Below, one piece after another: positions 56,281 to 64,000 of a stretch of 64,000 nt of DNA (its first letter is position 1; each line of letters opens with the position of its first letter). The DNA lies in NCBI GenBank assembly GCA_021396245.1, contig WNYE01000055.1, positions 223,676 to 287,675 on the forward strand. The letters run 5' to 3'. The translations under genes and the position numbers were made by a program. The notes beneath the pieces are model-generated. The model searched no databases and had not been told where the DNA came from. It saw only the letters and a list, made by a program, of their open reading frames with translations. The stretch is from Sporothrix humicola (taxonomy: Eukaryota; Ascomycota; Sordariomycetes; Ophiostomatales; Ophiostomataceae).

Positions 56281-58094
56281 GGTGAGGATGGGTGGGAGTC
56301 GATTTTGTTGTGATCAGCCCACGTAGGTGTTTGTGGTCACAGACGGAAGGAGCGATGGTGGTAGAAAAGGGGCAAGGGCACAAAGGTAAGGAACGAATAA
56401 ACGACAAAAGGAAAGAGCGACTATGATGAGATACAAATACAAAACGGAAGAAACAAAACTGAATGACGAAAAAACACAGTAAGAAAAAGAAAATGAAAGG
56501 ATGAAGAGGATAAGAAATCGGATAACGTGCCGGGTCGCTGATAATGTCCGCGGCGGAGCAAAGGTAAAAGGACAGCGATGCTGGCTCCCCGATACGTTCT
56601 GGGCCTGGTCAATGTTGGCCCGAGCAAAACGTAAGATTTCGCGGATTTGGCGGGTTTCGCGGGGTTGAAGGCCGTGTTTGGACTGTCTGGTTCGCGAGGA
56701 GTCTGAAAGGATCGAATCCCATGAAACAGGAAACACGACAAGTGCTAGGGGGTAAGGACTCCGTGTCAGTCAATGCAGTGACGACAGAATAAGCGTTGCA
56801 TTTGGGGCAGTCTGCAATTGCGGCACAGATATCGAGCTCAAAATCAAAATCGACAGATAGCATGTTCTACATCAGGAAGGCGCAATGGGAAGGGACAAAA
56901 AATGAAAGTACGAAGTGCGCATAACGACGGCAAGCCCGGCAGGCACGGCCGTCGGTTAGGGAAAGCGAGGACGACTAGGCCGGCTAGCCGCGTCGACAAG
57001 GTCCATCTCCGACGACGGAGAGTTTGGCGGGAAGTTTCTTCACTGGAGTCGACGTGTCCACAGCCAGCAAATGCGATTGCCTAACAGGCAGCGTTCTTTC
57101 CCAGGCCAAAACTCGTCATCTCGTGGAGCCTTCAAGTCAACTGGAGTCAATCTTGGTCTCGATTGTTGATAACACGTATCGAAACGCGTATTGATAAAAA
57201 AGCTTAAAAGTCAGCACGTTTTTATCAGATGGCTCGATCTGAGGACAAGGCTTTGGCTTGGTCTGGGCGCGTGGGGAAAAGGGAAAAAGAGAAAGAAGAG
57301 ACAGAATCCCAGGAAAAATGGAAGTGGGCGGCCCTGGTGCCTGGACATTTTGACCACTTCAAAAACAAGTGTTCGCGGGTGTCAGCTTGGTGCGGCACCG
57401 GGCGAATTATTTTCTTTGTTTCCCTTCTGGGCCACTGTGGGTGAGCGGCCTGTGGATTCCGACAAGGAAGGCGCGTTTTGGAGTTCTGCAGAAAATTGTC
57501 ACGTGTAGGGTTCGACGAAGCTTCATCCTTTAACGTCATTTACCCTCGATACACGCGACAATATTGGCTTTCTATCTTCCAATCGACCTTTGCTCGATTC
57601 TTATGTTGAGCCGGTGCAATGTGATCATCTCACGGTCAGGAAAGGTAATCAACGCGGAACAGAAATCCTAGATCGACAGTGCCTTACCCTTGGCTTGGCA
57701 CACAGCTGGAGACGGCACCTCTTTTTGACATACTTTCTTATCACCCTTCGGGCAAAAACGGCCAATGACACGGACTGCATTGTCACAGAAATCATGACAT
57801 CTCTTCGTGCAGCATTGAAATACAAGAAGCTGGAAACGAAAGATATTTGACGTCTTAATGTCGATTCCGTTTTTGGCAGGGGCACGATGCCGTGTCACGT
57901 GTTGATGTCCCAAAATAGCTGCAAGATGCTCGGAGCTGTCGTTTTGAAATTGACCTCCTTTTTTCTCTGGTCACCAGTGTCGACCAATTCAATTCGACGG
58001 CGACAAATAGCAACGCAGACGCCCAACTCGATACATTGCATACCGCCGGTCTCCTCGCGCCCGAAAGCGACAGCCTCCATCATGCCCAGCCAAT
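56281..58094. other. divergent spacer between ABCC transporter and F-box/ankyrin gene
   Basis: The spacer holds the promoters of two genes that point away from each other. Short ORFs (for example 57590-57850 +) have no motif. A CCGCGG-containing site is noted separately. Nothing else is recognised. Confidence 0.55.
56547..56554. promoter_or_regulatory. TCCGCGG site resembling a pleiotropic drug response element
   Basis: TCCGCGGC differs at one base from the yeast Pdr1/Pdr3 element TCCGCGGA and lies about 270 bp upstream of the ABC transporter ATG. The position is suggestive, but an 8-bp near-match is weak evidence and filamentous fungi use other zinc-cluster regulators. Confidence 0.2.
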
Positions 58095-58111
58095 ATGGCC
58101 ACTACTCCTAG
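58082..58111 (+). promoter_or_regulatory. upstream ORF overlapping the F-box/ankyrin start codon
   Basis: ATG at 58082 opens a 9-codon frame (MPSQYGHYS) that ends with TAG at 58109-58111, in another frame and past the main ATG at 58095. If it lies in the mRNA, initiation there would reduce translation of the main ORF unless bypassed. Confidence 0.4.
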
Positions 58112-60044
58112 TAGTTATCTGGGGATGCTCCCTATGGAGCTCTTCGACCTTGTTGCGTCATATCTGAGCGTAGCGGACCTTTGGCGGCTTTGCTCGATTC
58201 CCGAAATATACCACGCGGCGTTGAATCGTTTCTGGCGTCGATACCCTGACAGGCCCTGGCTCTTTGGCTTCATCTGTGAATATGGCGGCCCCGAGTTGGT
58301 CAAGCACATGCTCGATCAGGGGGCCGATCCAAACGAGGCATGGTCTCCATTGGCGAGCGCTCAGCCATCGCCACTGAGCATCTCTATGGCGTACAGCGGC
58401 ATGTTCGATACGGAAGCCATCCTATCCCAAATTGAAGCAAGAACAGCCGATGACGCTGATGCCGATGCTTGGAAAGAGGGTGTCCCGTACTCGTCGCTCT
58501 GGTGGACGGAGGCAGAGGGCTTTCCTTGGCTGCCGTGCCTGCCTCTCCTGGATGTCGACTTCGGGGTGAGCCAGCGTCCACATCATAGTATACATCATGG
58601 TTTACTTCACAATAAGATCCACTGGAAACACCCCAATGCAGACTCCTGGCTACCGATCCACCTCGCTGCTCGGAACGGTTCTATCGAAACTGTGCGAGTC
58701 TTGCTTGACCACGGCGCCCGGACTGATTTGTTTGCGTGGGGCCTGTGCCGGTGCGCTACTAATGTGGCCCTGGACAATCGGTCTGGGTTTGGCAGAGGAG
58801 GAACAGGACGAAGGAAACGAATCCATCCATTGGACCATGCTGCCGTCACGCCTTTTCACGTTGCTCTCTGCCATGGGCATTTCGAGGTTGCAAAGTTGCT
58901 TTACGAACGAGGGGTGACTGAGCAGGAACAGCGGCCCTCTTCTCTGTCCTCTTCTTCTCCCGCTCCGGATCCGTGGATACACGCAGCCCCTTGGCTGGCG
59001 GCAGTCGGCGGCAGCATCGAATTTTTCTCGTACCTGCTGGAAAAGGACCCAGAGATCACGAACCGCAAGGACGAAAAGGGCCTGACGCCTCTCTTTTACG
59101 CCTACGCCAACGGCCACCACGACATGGCACACTGGCTCGTGGAGGAATGCAGGGCCGACCCGGACGTTCTGCTCGGCCGCGGGATCCCACTCATCTATGT
59201 GGCCTGTCTGGATGGCCAATTCGGCTTTGCCGGGTACCTCATGGACCACGGCGCCGAAGTGGTCGAGCCTCTTTGGGGCGAGCTGCCCGGCGAATCGAAA
59301 AAGGGAAAGGGCAAGGAAAAGGAGGGCGGCTCCTTGTGGGGAGCGACGCTTTTGGAAGTATGCGCAGCGTCGTTCTACTTGAGGAATTACGGCCCACGCG
59401 ACGACGAATACTTATACATATACGATGACGAAGGTCTAGTATACGATGACGAAGGTCTAGGCCCGTATCTAGATCTAGATCTAATTGAGCGGAAGAAACG
59501 GCGGCACGATGCCTACAGGACCGAATTCAACAGAGGCCGCCTTGCCTTGATGCGCCGCCTGCTATCGACAAACACCTACAGATCCAGCAAGCTCGTCATT
59601 TACGCGGCCGCGCAGCAGTCGGTTCCGATGCTCCAGTTGCTGCTCGAATCCGGCATCGAAATCCGGACGGACGACGCCTTTCTTCGCGAAGTCATCAGCG
59701 CAAGCTACACGTTCTCGAAAGCGTTTGGCATCGAGTCCATCCAGGCCTTGGACTGGTTCTGCACACAGCGCTTGGAATTGCCGGCGGACAACAGCTACAG
59801 CGATGAGATGGTCGAGTTCGTGCTTGACTGTACGGCCAGAGCAGAGCTTGTTGGCTGGAAAAAGATAGCGCCATGGACACAAGAGGTCCTGGGCTGGCTG
59901 ATCCAAATGACAGTGACACCTGGTGACACAAAGTACGAAACAAGCAGTGAACGAAGCAGTGCTCTGCAAGCAGCCTATTGGGACGAACGGCCAATCTTTG
60001 CCAACAATGCCCACGCGTATCTGTTACGATTAATGATAGAATAA
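58095..60044 (+). CDS. F-box-like and ankyrin-repeat protein
   Basis: A single-exon gene of 649 residues. Residues 8-40 (YLGMLPMELFDLVASYLSVADLWRLCSIP) look like an F-box, the part that docks on Skp1 in SCF ubiquitin ligases. Ankyrin-like repeats follow: ELVKHMLDQGADPN, SWLPIHLAARNGSIETVRVLLDHGA, VTPFHVALCHGHFEVAKLLYERG, PWLAAVGGSIEFFSYLLEKDPEI, GLTPLFYAYANGHHDMAHWLVEE, PLIYVACLDGQFGFAGYLMDHGA and a later SSKLVIYAAAQQSVPMLQLLLESG. F-box plus ankyrin proteins are numerous and fast evolving in filamentous fungi. A role as substrate receptor is an inference. The segment YDDEGLVYDDEGLGPYLDLDL comes from a local DNA duplication. An upstream ATG overlaps its start. Confidence 0.85.
   Translation: MATTPSSYLGMLPMELFDLVASYLSVADLWRLCSIPEIYHAALNRFWRRYPDRPWLFGFICEYGGPELVKHMLDQGADPNEAWSPLASAQPSPLSISMAYSGMFDTEAILSQIEARTADDADADAWKEGVPYSSLWWTEAEGFPWLPCLPLLDVDFGVSQRPHHSIHHGLLHNKIHWKHPNADSWLPIHLAARNGSIETVRVLLDHGARTDLFAWGLCRCATNVALDNRSGFGRGGTGRRKRIHPLDHAAVTPFHVALCHGHFEVAKLLYERGVTEQEQRPSSLSSSSPAPDPWIHAAPWLAAVGGSIEFFSYLLEKDPEITNRKDEKGLTPLFYAYANGHHDMAHWLVEECRADPDVLLGRGIPLIYVACLDGQFGFAGYLMDHGAEVVEPLWGELPGESKKGKGKEKEGGSLWGATLLEVCAASFYLRNYGPRDDEYLYIYDDEGLVYDDEGLGPYLDLDLIERKKRRHDAYRTEFNRGRLALMRRLLSTNTYRSSKLVIYAAAQQSVPMLQLLLESGIEIRTDDAFLREVISASYTFSKAFGIESIQALDWFCTQRLELPADNSYSDEMVEFVLDCTARAELVGWKKIAPWTQEVLGWLIQMTVTPGDTKYETSSERSSALQAAYWDERPIFANNAHAYLLRLMIE
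59420..59460 (+). repeat. 21-bp coding minisatellite (two copies)
   Basis: The 20-base sequence starting ATACGATGACG at 59420 recurs identically at 59441, a 21-bp period that keeps the frame and encodes YDDEGLV then YDDEGLG. It is followed by repeated CTAGAT units. This looks like replication slippage within an exon. Confidence 0.9.
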
Positions 60045-61683
60045 CTTGCACGATAGAGCAACTATATGATACCCGGATACTTTGATCCCTTCTTCTTTGG
60101 CCTTAAGCGATTCATCGGAGTCAGGGTGACAAGATACTTGAGGCTTTTCGATTGGCATTTCTGATGTCACAGTCTGACACGAAAAGAACACGAGCCTGCA
60201 GAGTGTATCTTACAAGGCAGCATTTGAAGGGAGGCGCGTGTCCTCGTTACAGCTTCAAAAAATAGTAGCCCCTGAAAAAGATCATATTATGGCAGCGAAG
60301 CATCGCACATGCGTGTACTTTTGTTACTGTTGGTTGTCCCACGAACAAATCTTGTTAACAGTGGCGGCGGCAGCAACCGTCGTCTGACGTTGGCACACCC
60401 TCTATCTTTTTTCCCTGGATGTGGTTGCATGTGTACGACGTACCAAGATAACGTGTCTGATACATGATCAGTTTTTGCGTCCTCATCACTTCGTTTGTTG
60501 AATAGCCGCGGCTCTTTTTTTGTCGTTGTTTTTGGCTGTATGCAGTCGAGATTTAGTCAGGCCACTGTTAGGCTGCGTTTCTAAAGGGAGGCCCCCAGCG
60601 TGGAGTGACGTTTGCCCAGGAAGGCGCAACCCTCGACCCGGTGGAGACAAGGTGAGCCCCGCCAATGACGCACTAAATTGAGCTCGAGTCAGCGACAAAC
60701 AATCGAGACCTCGAACAGTCTGCTGGCACCAGATGCATGGCTCTGGTGTCTATGACTGGCTGAACTGGACTGTATTGGGGCGAAATGTCTCCATTTCCCA
60801 CTCCATCTAAACCCAAGACGTGAAAGTCGAAAAGTCGAGATCATTGACAAGCCAAAAGCAGAGCTCCACGTCAGAACGAGCTGCAGAGACAACACTCTTT
60901 TTTCTTTTGCCAGCGAGGACTGCATCTCGCATCCAGACTTCAGACTCAAACTTATTCACATCACATTCACGTTCGCCAGGCTTCCCATTTTGCAGTACTG
61001 CCTTCTTGCCTAATCGACCCAATTGCTCTGTTGTTCGCTCCTGCCTTTTGGAATACAAAGGCAAGTCCTCAAAGGCCAAGATCGTGCCTGCCCTTCTTAG
61101 TGCATTCGAGGAGAGAGCTTGCCCTCGCTTGCCCATTCATTGATCTGCGGGGAAGGAAGCTCCCTAGCATCACATGAACCTTGCAAGCTTGCATTTATTT
61201 GCATTCACCAACCTGCAAATCCTACACAGCAATACATCATCTCACAACGCACATCCTCGACTTTGACCTCGACGTCGGTTGAGTTATCGTCTCACGCGCA
61301 CCCCTTGGCACTGCTTTATTGAGGACTCGGCTCTCAAGCCCCAAACGTCAAATTCTGCCCAACGCTACGTGTATTTGAAGGACTCGAGCCCTGCATCCTC
61401 TTTCTCGACCTCAGTCCACTCTTTTCAGGCCTTTCCCTTGCAGCACAATATCAGGAGACACACTCGACACCCATTGACACGAGACGATATCGGACGCCGC
61501 CGCTGCAGCACAGCATTAACTGCCGGGCATTTACATACACTCGACGCGGTTTGCCACCAGCCTTAAAAGCTGCCAGTTTAAAAAGGCGACGCTCCCTGGA
61601 CTCGTTCCAACCAAGTTCCAAACAAACACGACAATCTCCAACAGAATAGCATACATTAGATCACAACACAACCTACTGTCAAG
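60045..61683. other. spacer and leader of the TANGO2-like gene
   Basis: No gene is recognised in these 1.6 kb. The last ~500 bases, CA- and CT-rich on the + strand up to ACTGTCAAG before the ATG, look like promoter and leader. An antisense ORF that overlaps its right end is a shadow of the next gene. Confidence 0.55.
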
Positions 61684-62964
61684 ATGTGCATCGTCCTCTT
61701 GACTACCGCGCACCCCGACTACGCGCTCATCATCATCGACAACCGCGATGAGTTTATTCTGAGACCGACGTCGCGGCCACACTGGTGGACGCCGGGCAAG
61801 TCGTCGGCCGTGACGCCGAATGGGACCTTGGCCGGGTCGCCAGCAGGTACTCCGAAGAACGGAAACGGAACTCCAACACCGCAGGCGTCGGGTTTGCTGG
61901 CCCCTTCGGGACAAGCATCCTCCTCCCACAAAATCTTGTCGTCCCGCGACCTGCAGCGCCCCGAGCACGGCACGTGGCTCGGCATCACGACGGCCGGCCA
62001 CTTTGCCGTCCTCACCAATTTTCGCGAGGACACGCCCAACGACGCGGCCCACCCGATCCACGGCCAGCGCAGCCGCGGCAGCATGGTGACGGCGTGGCTG
62101 ACGGCGGACCGCGACGAGACGACGGACTCGTTTGTGGAGCGCATGCTGGCCGGGGCGGGTGTCAAGGGCGTGGGCGGTTTCTCGCTGATCTGCGGAAAGC
62201 TTAGGAAGGCATTGTTCGACGACAGTGAAGAGACGCCCCGCAGCCACAAAGGACTGGCCATTATTTCGAACCGCGCGGACCAGGTGGCGCAGGTGCCGTG
62301 GATCGCCGGCCGGCGCGGCGAGGTGTACGGCCTCTCCAACTCGAGCTACGACGAGCCCGAGGTGTGGCCCAAGGTGCGCGACGGCAAGGAGGCGCTGCGG
62401 CGGCTGGCGGAAGAAGAGGCAGAAGCGCACGCCCGCGCCGACGCAGAGTCCAATACCGAAGCCGAGGAGGCGGTGGAAGGCCTCGTCAAAAAGGGCGTGC
62501 GTAAGCCCGACGAGCTGCGTGAAGCTCTGTTCGAAATTCTGGACCGCGACACGTTGCCCCAAAAGCCGGGCCTCTCGTTCGAAGACCAGATCCCCCTCCT
62601 GAAACACTCGGTATTCATCCCCGCCATTGGCGACGACGAGCACCGCCGCGCCATGGAACAGGCCGTGGCGGGCGGGCCCAAGGTATGTGCTGCAAGCGTT
62701 GACGAGCACGGCGTCGACGGCCTGGCCGAGAAGCCGGTCGACGGTGCCGACGCCTCGCTGGCCTCGGAAGAACGCCCCGACCAACAAGCCATGGGCTTCA
62801 TGACGGGCATGTACGGCACACAGCGGCAGACGGTGATCCTGGTGGACTGGAAGGGCAATGTGTCGTACACGGAGCGGACACTGTGGGACGCCAATGGCAA
62901 TGCGGTCCCGCGCGGCGACGGCGACGTGCATTTTAACTTTCCCATTGAGGGATGGGAGGAGTAG
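61684..62964 (+). CDS. TANGO2/NRDE-family protein
   Basis: A single-exon gene of 426 residues. The start MCIVLLTTAHPDYALIIIDNRDEF carries the family's invariant Cys-2 and the NRDE box (residues 20-23), followed by RPTSRPHWW, GTWLGITTAGHFAVLTNFRE, GSMVTAWL, GGFSLICG and LAIISNR, and at the end MYGTQRQTVILVDWKGNVSYTERTLWD. This is the NRDE (TANGO2) family, linked in animals to secretion, lipid and haem handling and mitochondrial health. The biochemical reaction is not settled, although the N-terminal Cys suggests an Ntn-hydrolase-like fold. Two low-complexity inserts (Gly/Thr/Pro near 50-80 and Glu/Ala near 250) lengthen it compared with the ~280-residue human protein. The start is fixed by Cys-2. 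Confidence 0.92.
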   Translation: MCIVLLTTAHPDYALIIIDNRDEFILRPTSRPHWWTPGKSSAVTPNGTLAGSPAGTPKNGNGTPTPQASGLLAPSGQASSSHKILSSRDLQRPEHGTWLGITTAGHFAVLTNFREDTPNDAAHPIHGQRSRGSMVTAWLTADRDETTDSFVERMLAGAGVKGVGGFSLICGKLRKALFDDSEETPRSHKGLAIISNRADQVAQVPWIAGRRGEVYGLSNSSYDEPEVWPKVRDGKEALRRLAEEEAEAHARADAESNTEAEEAVEGLVKKGVRKPDELREALFEILDRDTLPQKPGLSFEDQIPLLKHSVFIPAIGDDEHRRAMEQAVAGGPKVCAASVDEHGVDGLAEKPVDGADASLASEERPDQQAMGFMTGMYGTQRQTVILVDWKGNVSYTERTLWDANGNAVPRGDGDVHFNFPIEGWEE

Positions 62965-63281
62965 GCGGTGGAGGAGCGGACGGCAAAAAGTGTTGTTGCA
63001 TGAGGAAGTCGTTGTTTGAGAAAGCTGCTGTACGAAATGGCCGTTGTATGAAGATGTTGTAGGAAATGTTGTTGTAAGTGTCGCATAGGAATGTTGCATG
63101 AAAGGTTGGTGCATACCGGGATACCATAATCGCGGAAGAAAGGCATACTACGTTTAATAGTGGATGAAATACCAATGATTAATCTGTTATGCCATGTTCT
63201 GTGTGTGATTTATCCAAGACAAGGGAGTTTTATCTCTAATATTTTTAGTTAAGTATGATTATCACATTTTGCACGTAATAC
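62965..63281. other. 3' flank of the TANGO2-like gene
   Basis: This stretch becomes AT-rich toward the right and should contain the 3' UTR. It includes several repeated GTTGT words just after the stop. No gene is seen. Confidence 0.6.
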
Positions 63282-63326
63282 TTTTTTTTTTTTTTTTTTT
63301 TTCTAGATATTATTATTATTATTATT
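63282..63326 (+). repeat. poly-T and (ATT)n run
   Basis: T21 (63282-63302), the spacer CTAG, then about six ATT units. It is read as an A-rich retroelement tail on the minus strand. Confidence 0.9.
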
Positions 63327-63458
63327 CGCCTTTCTCAGTCAATCTTGACTATTGGCGATTAACTAAGTAGAACCCTTATGGGGAAGAAACTGCCATAGAA
63401 TTATGTGTATAAACTTTTTAGCTTACACGAGTGTATGTTGGTTTGTTAAGGTTATACG

Positions 63459-63485
63459 TTAAATAAATAAATAAATAAATAAATA
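63459..63485 (+). repeat. (TAAA)n microsatellite
   Basis: About six tandem TAAA units within the AT-rich relic. Confidence 0.9.
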
Positions 63486-63580
63486 GTTGTATATAGTAAA
63501 TAAATAAAAAGGGTAAGTACGGTAAACAAAGTATAAAATAAAGGAGTGTATAGTTTGTAAACTTGGTTTTTTTTTTTATT

Positions 63581-63707
63581 TTAAGGTTTATCGTTTAAGT
63601 ATTACCGGCGTTATAACGAGTTTTTTATTTTTATACTTTTAACGTTAAGATTAATCGTTTAAGTATTATTGGTGTTATAACGAGTTTATCGTTATTATTT
63701 TTAACGT
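63581..63707 (+). repeat. two-copy 64-bp tandem repeat in the AT-rich relic
   Basis: The stretch starting at 63581 (TTAAGGTTTATCGTTTAAGT) recurs at 63645 (TTAAGATTAATCGTTTAAGT), and both go on to TTATAACGAGTTT. In the matching core copy 1 has ACCGGCG where copy 2 has ATTGGTG, three C/T differences. Confidence 0.85.
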
Positions 63708-64000
63708 TCGACTATTCGACACTTAAGATAAAAACGGAGACGGAGGTTACCGTTACCGAAATTATTGAAGTATTAAACGTAACCGTTTAGTTAACTTTTC
63801 GTTTAAAAAGTAAGTTTTAATCGGAGCCGAAAAACACCGTACTTGTAAAGTTATTACCGTTAAAGAAGAACGACGTATTATTATAGTACGGTGTAAGAAT
63901 AAAAAAAAAGTGTAATTTAAACGACGGTACGTTACTTCGACGACGGTAACTTTTTTAACTTTTTCGTAAAGTTATACTTTAAGAGTTTATCGTTTTAAAT

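Larger units (their letters stand above)
63282..64000 (-). mobile_element. AT-rich, RIP-like relic, possibly the 3' end of a non-LTR retrotransposon
   Basis: Read on the minus strand, the segment ends in an (AAT)n run and A21 (63326-63282), the form of a LINE tail. To the right, base composition shifts sharply: between 63601 and 64000 I count by hand about 32 CpG but only 2 CpA and 6 TpG, with very many TpA. That is the mark of repeat-induced point mutation, which changes CpA to TpA on duplicated DNA. No reading frame survives. The element extends past the window, so its class is uncertain. Confidence 0.55.

Noticed and set aside
61531..63114. 527-residue ORF antisense to the TANGO2-like gene
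   Set aside because: Antisense shadow; the plus strand carries the complete NRDE-family protein.
1..64000. CRISPR arrays, prophage, insertion sequences, rRNA
   Set aside because: No spaced direct repeats of suitable length, no rRNA-like sequence, and the genome is fungal.

Overview
The window is nuclear DNA of a filamentous ascomycete, most likely a Sordariomycete. This is an inference from gene content (homogentisate dioxygenase, LaeA-type methyltransferase, fungal biotin ligase, MGM101, ABCC transporter), short introns of 43-73 nt (one of about 95 nt) with GT...CTRAY...AG signals, a GC-rich third codon position in genes, and a CpA-depleted, RIP-like relic at the right edge. I would guess an Ophiostomatales-like fungus but cannot prove it.

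Layout. 0-10 kb: the 3' part of homogentisate 1,2-dioxygenase (+), a LaeA-like methyltransferase with one intron (-), a 5.6 kb stretch without a gene, and a DAO-family FAD oxidoreductase (-). 9.8-27.4 kb: a 17.6 kb gene desert with purine/pyrimidine tracts, microsatellites, an 18-bp perfect palindrome, a tRNA-like relic and a possible structured RNA. 27.4-28.9 kb: a Tyr-rich fungal protein (+) whose true N-terminus lies upstream of its first ATG. 28.9-36.4 kb: a second gene-poor stretch holding two abutting perfect hairpins near 30.2 kb. 36.4-49.5 kb: a gene-dense block with a very long RNase H-like protein (-), biotin-protein ligase BPL1 (-), the twin-CX9C assembly factor COA4 (+, four exons), an intron-containing tRNA-Leu(CAG), MGM101 (+) and a REEP/TB2-DP1 membrane-shaping protein (-). 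51.5-56.3 kb: a full ABCC transporter with three exons (-). 58.1-63.0 kb: an F-box/ankyrin protein (+) and a TANGO2/NRDE protein (+). 63.3-64 kb: AT-rich, RIP-like DNA with a retroelement-like A-rich tail.

The most striking observation is in the RNase H-like gene (41328 to 36360, minus strand). The reading frame is continuous for 1631 codons apart from a single in-frame TAG at 37271-37269, which cuts the RNase H-like domain. The 302 codons after it stay open and look like the rest of that domain. The TAG lies in the loop of a GCGC/GCGC hairpin and its A follows a U, the context described for A-to-I mRNA editing of stop codons in the sexual stage of Sordariomycetes (UAG to UGG, Trp). Readthrough, splicing, a loss-of-function allele and an assembly error remain alternatives. 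The same protein carries 21 glycines in an unbroken G-x3 register.

The genes do not form an obvious metabolic cluster. The block at 45-48 kb is loosely mitochondrial: COA4 serves cytochrome oxidase assembly and MGM101 serves mtDNA maintenance. No CRISPR, prophage or operon structure is expected or seen.
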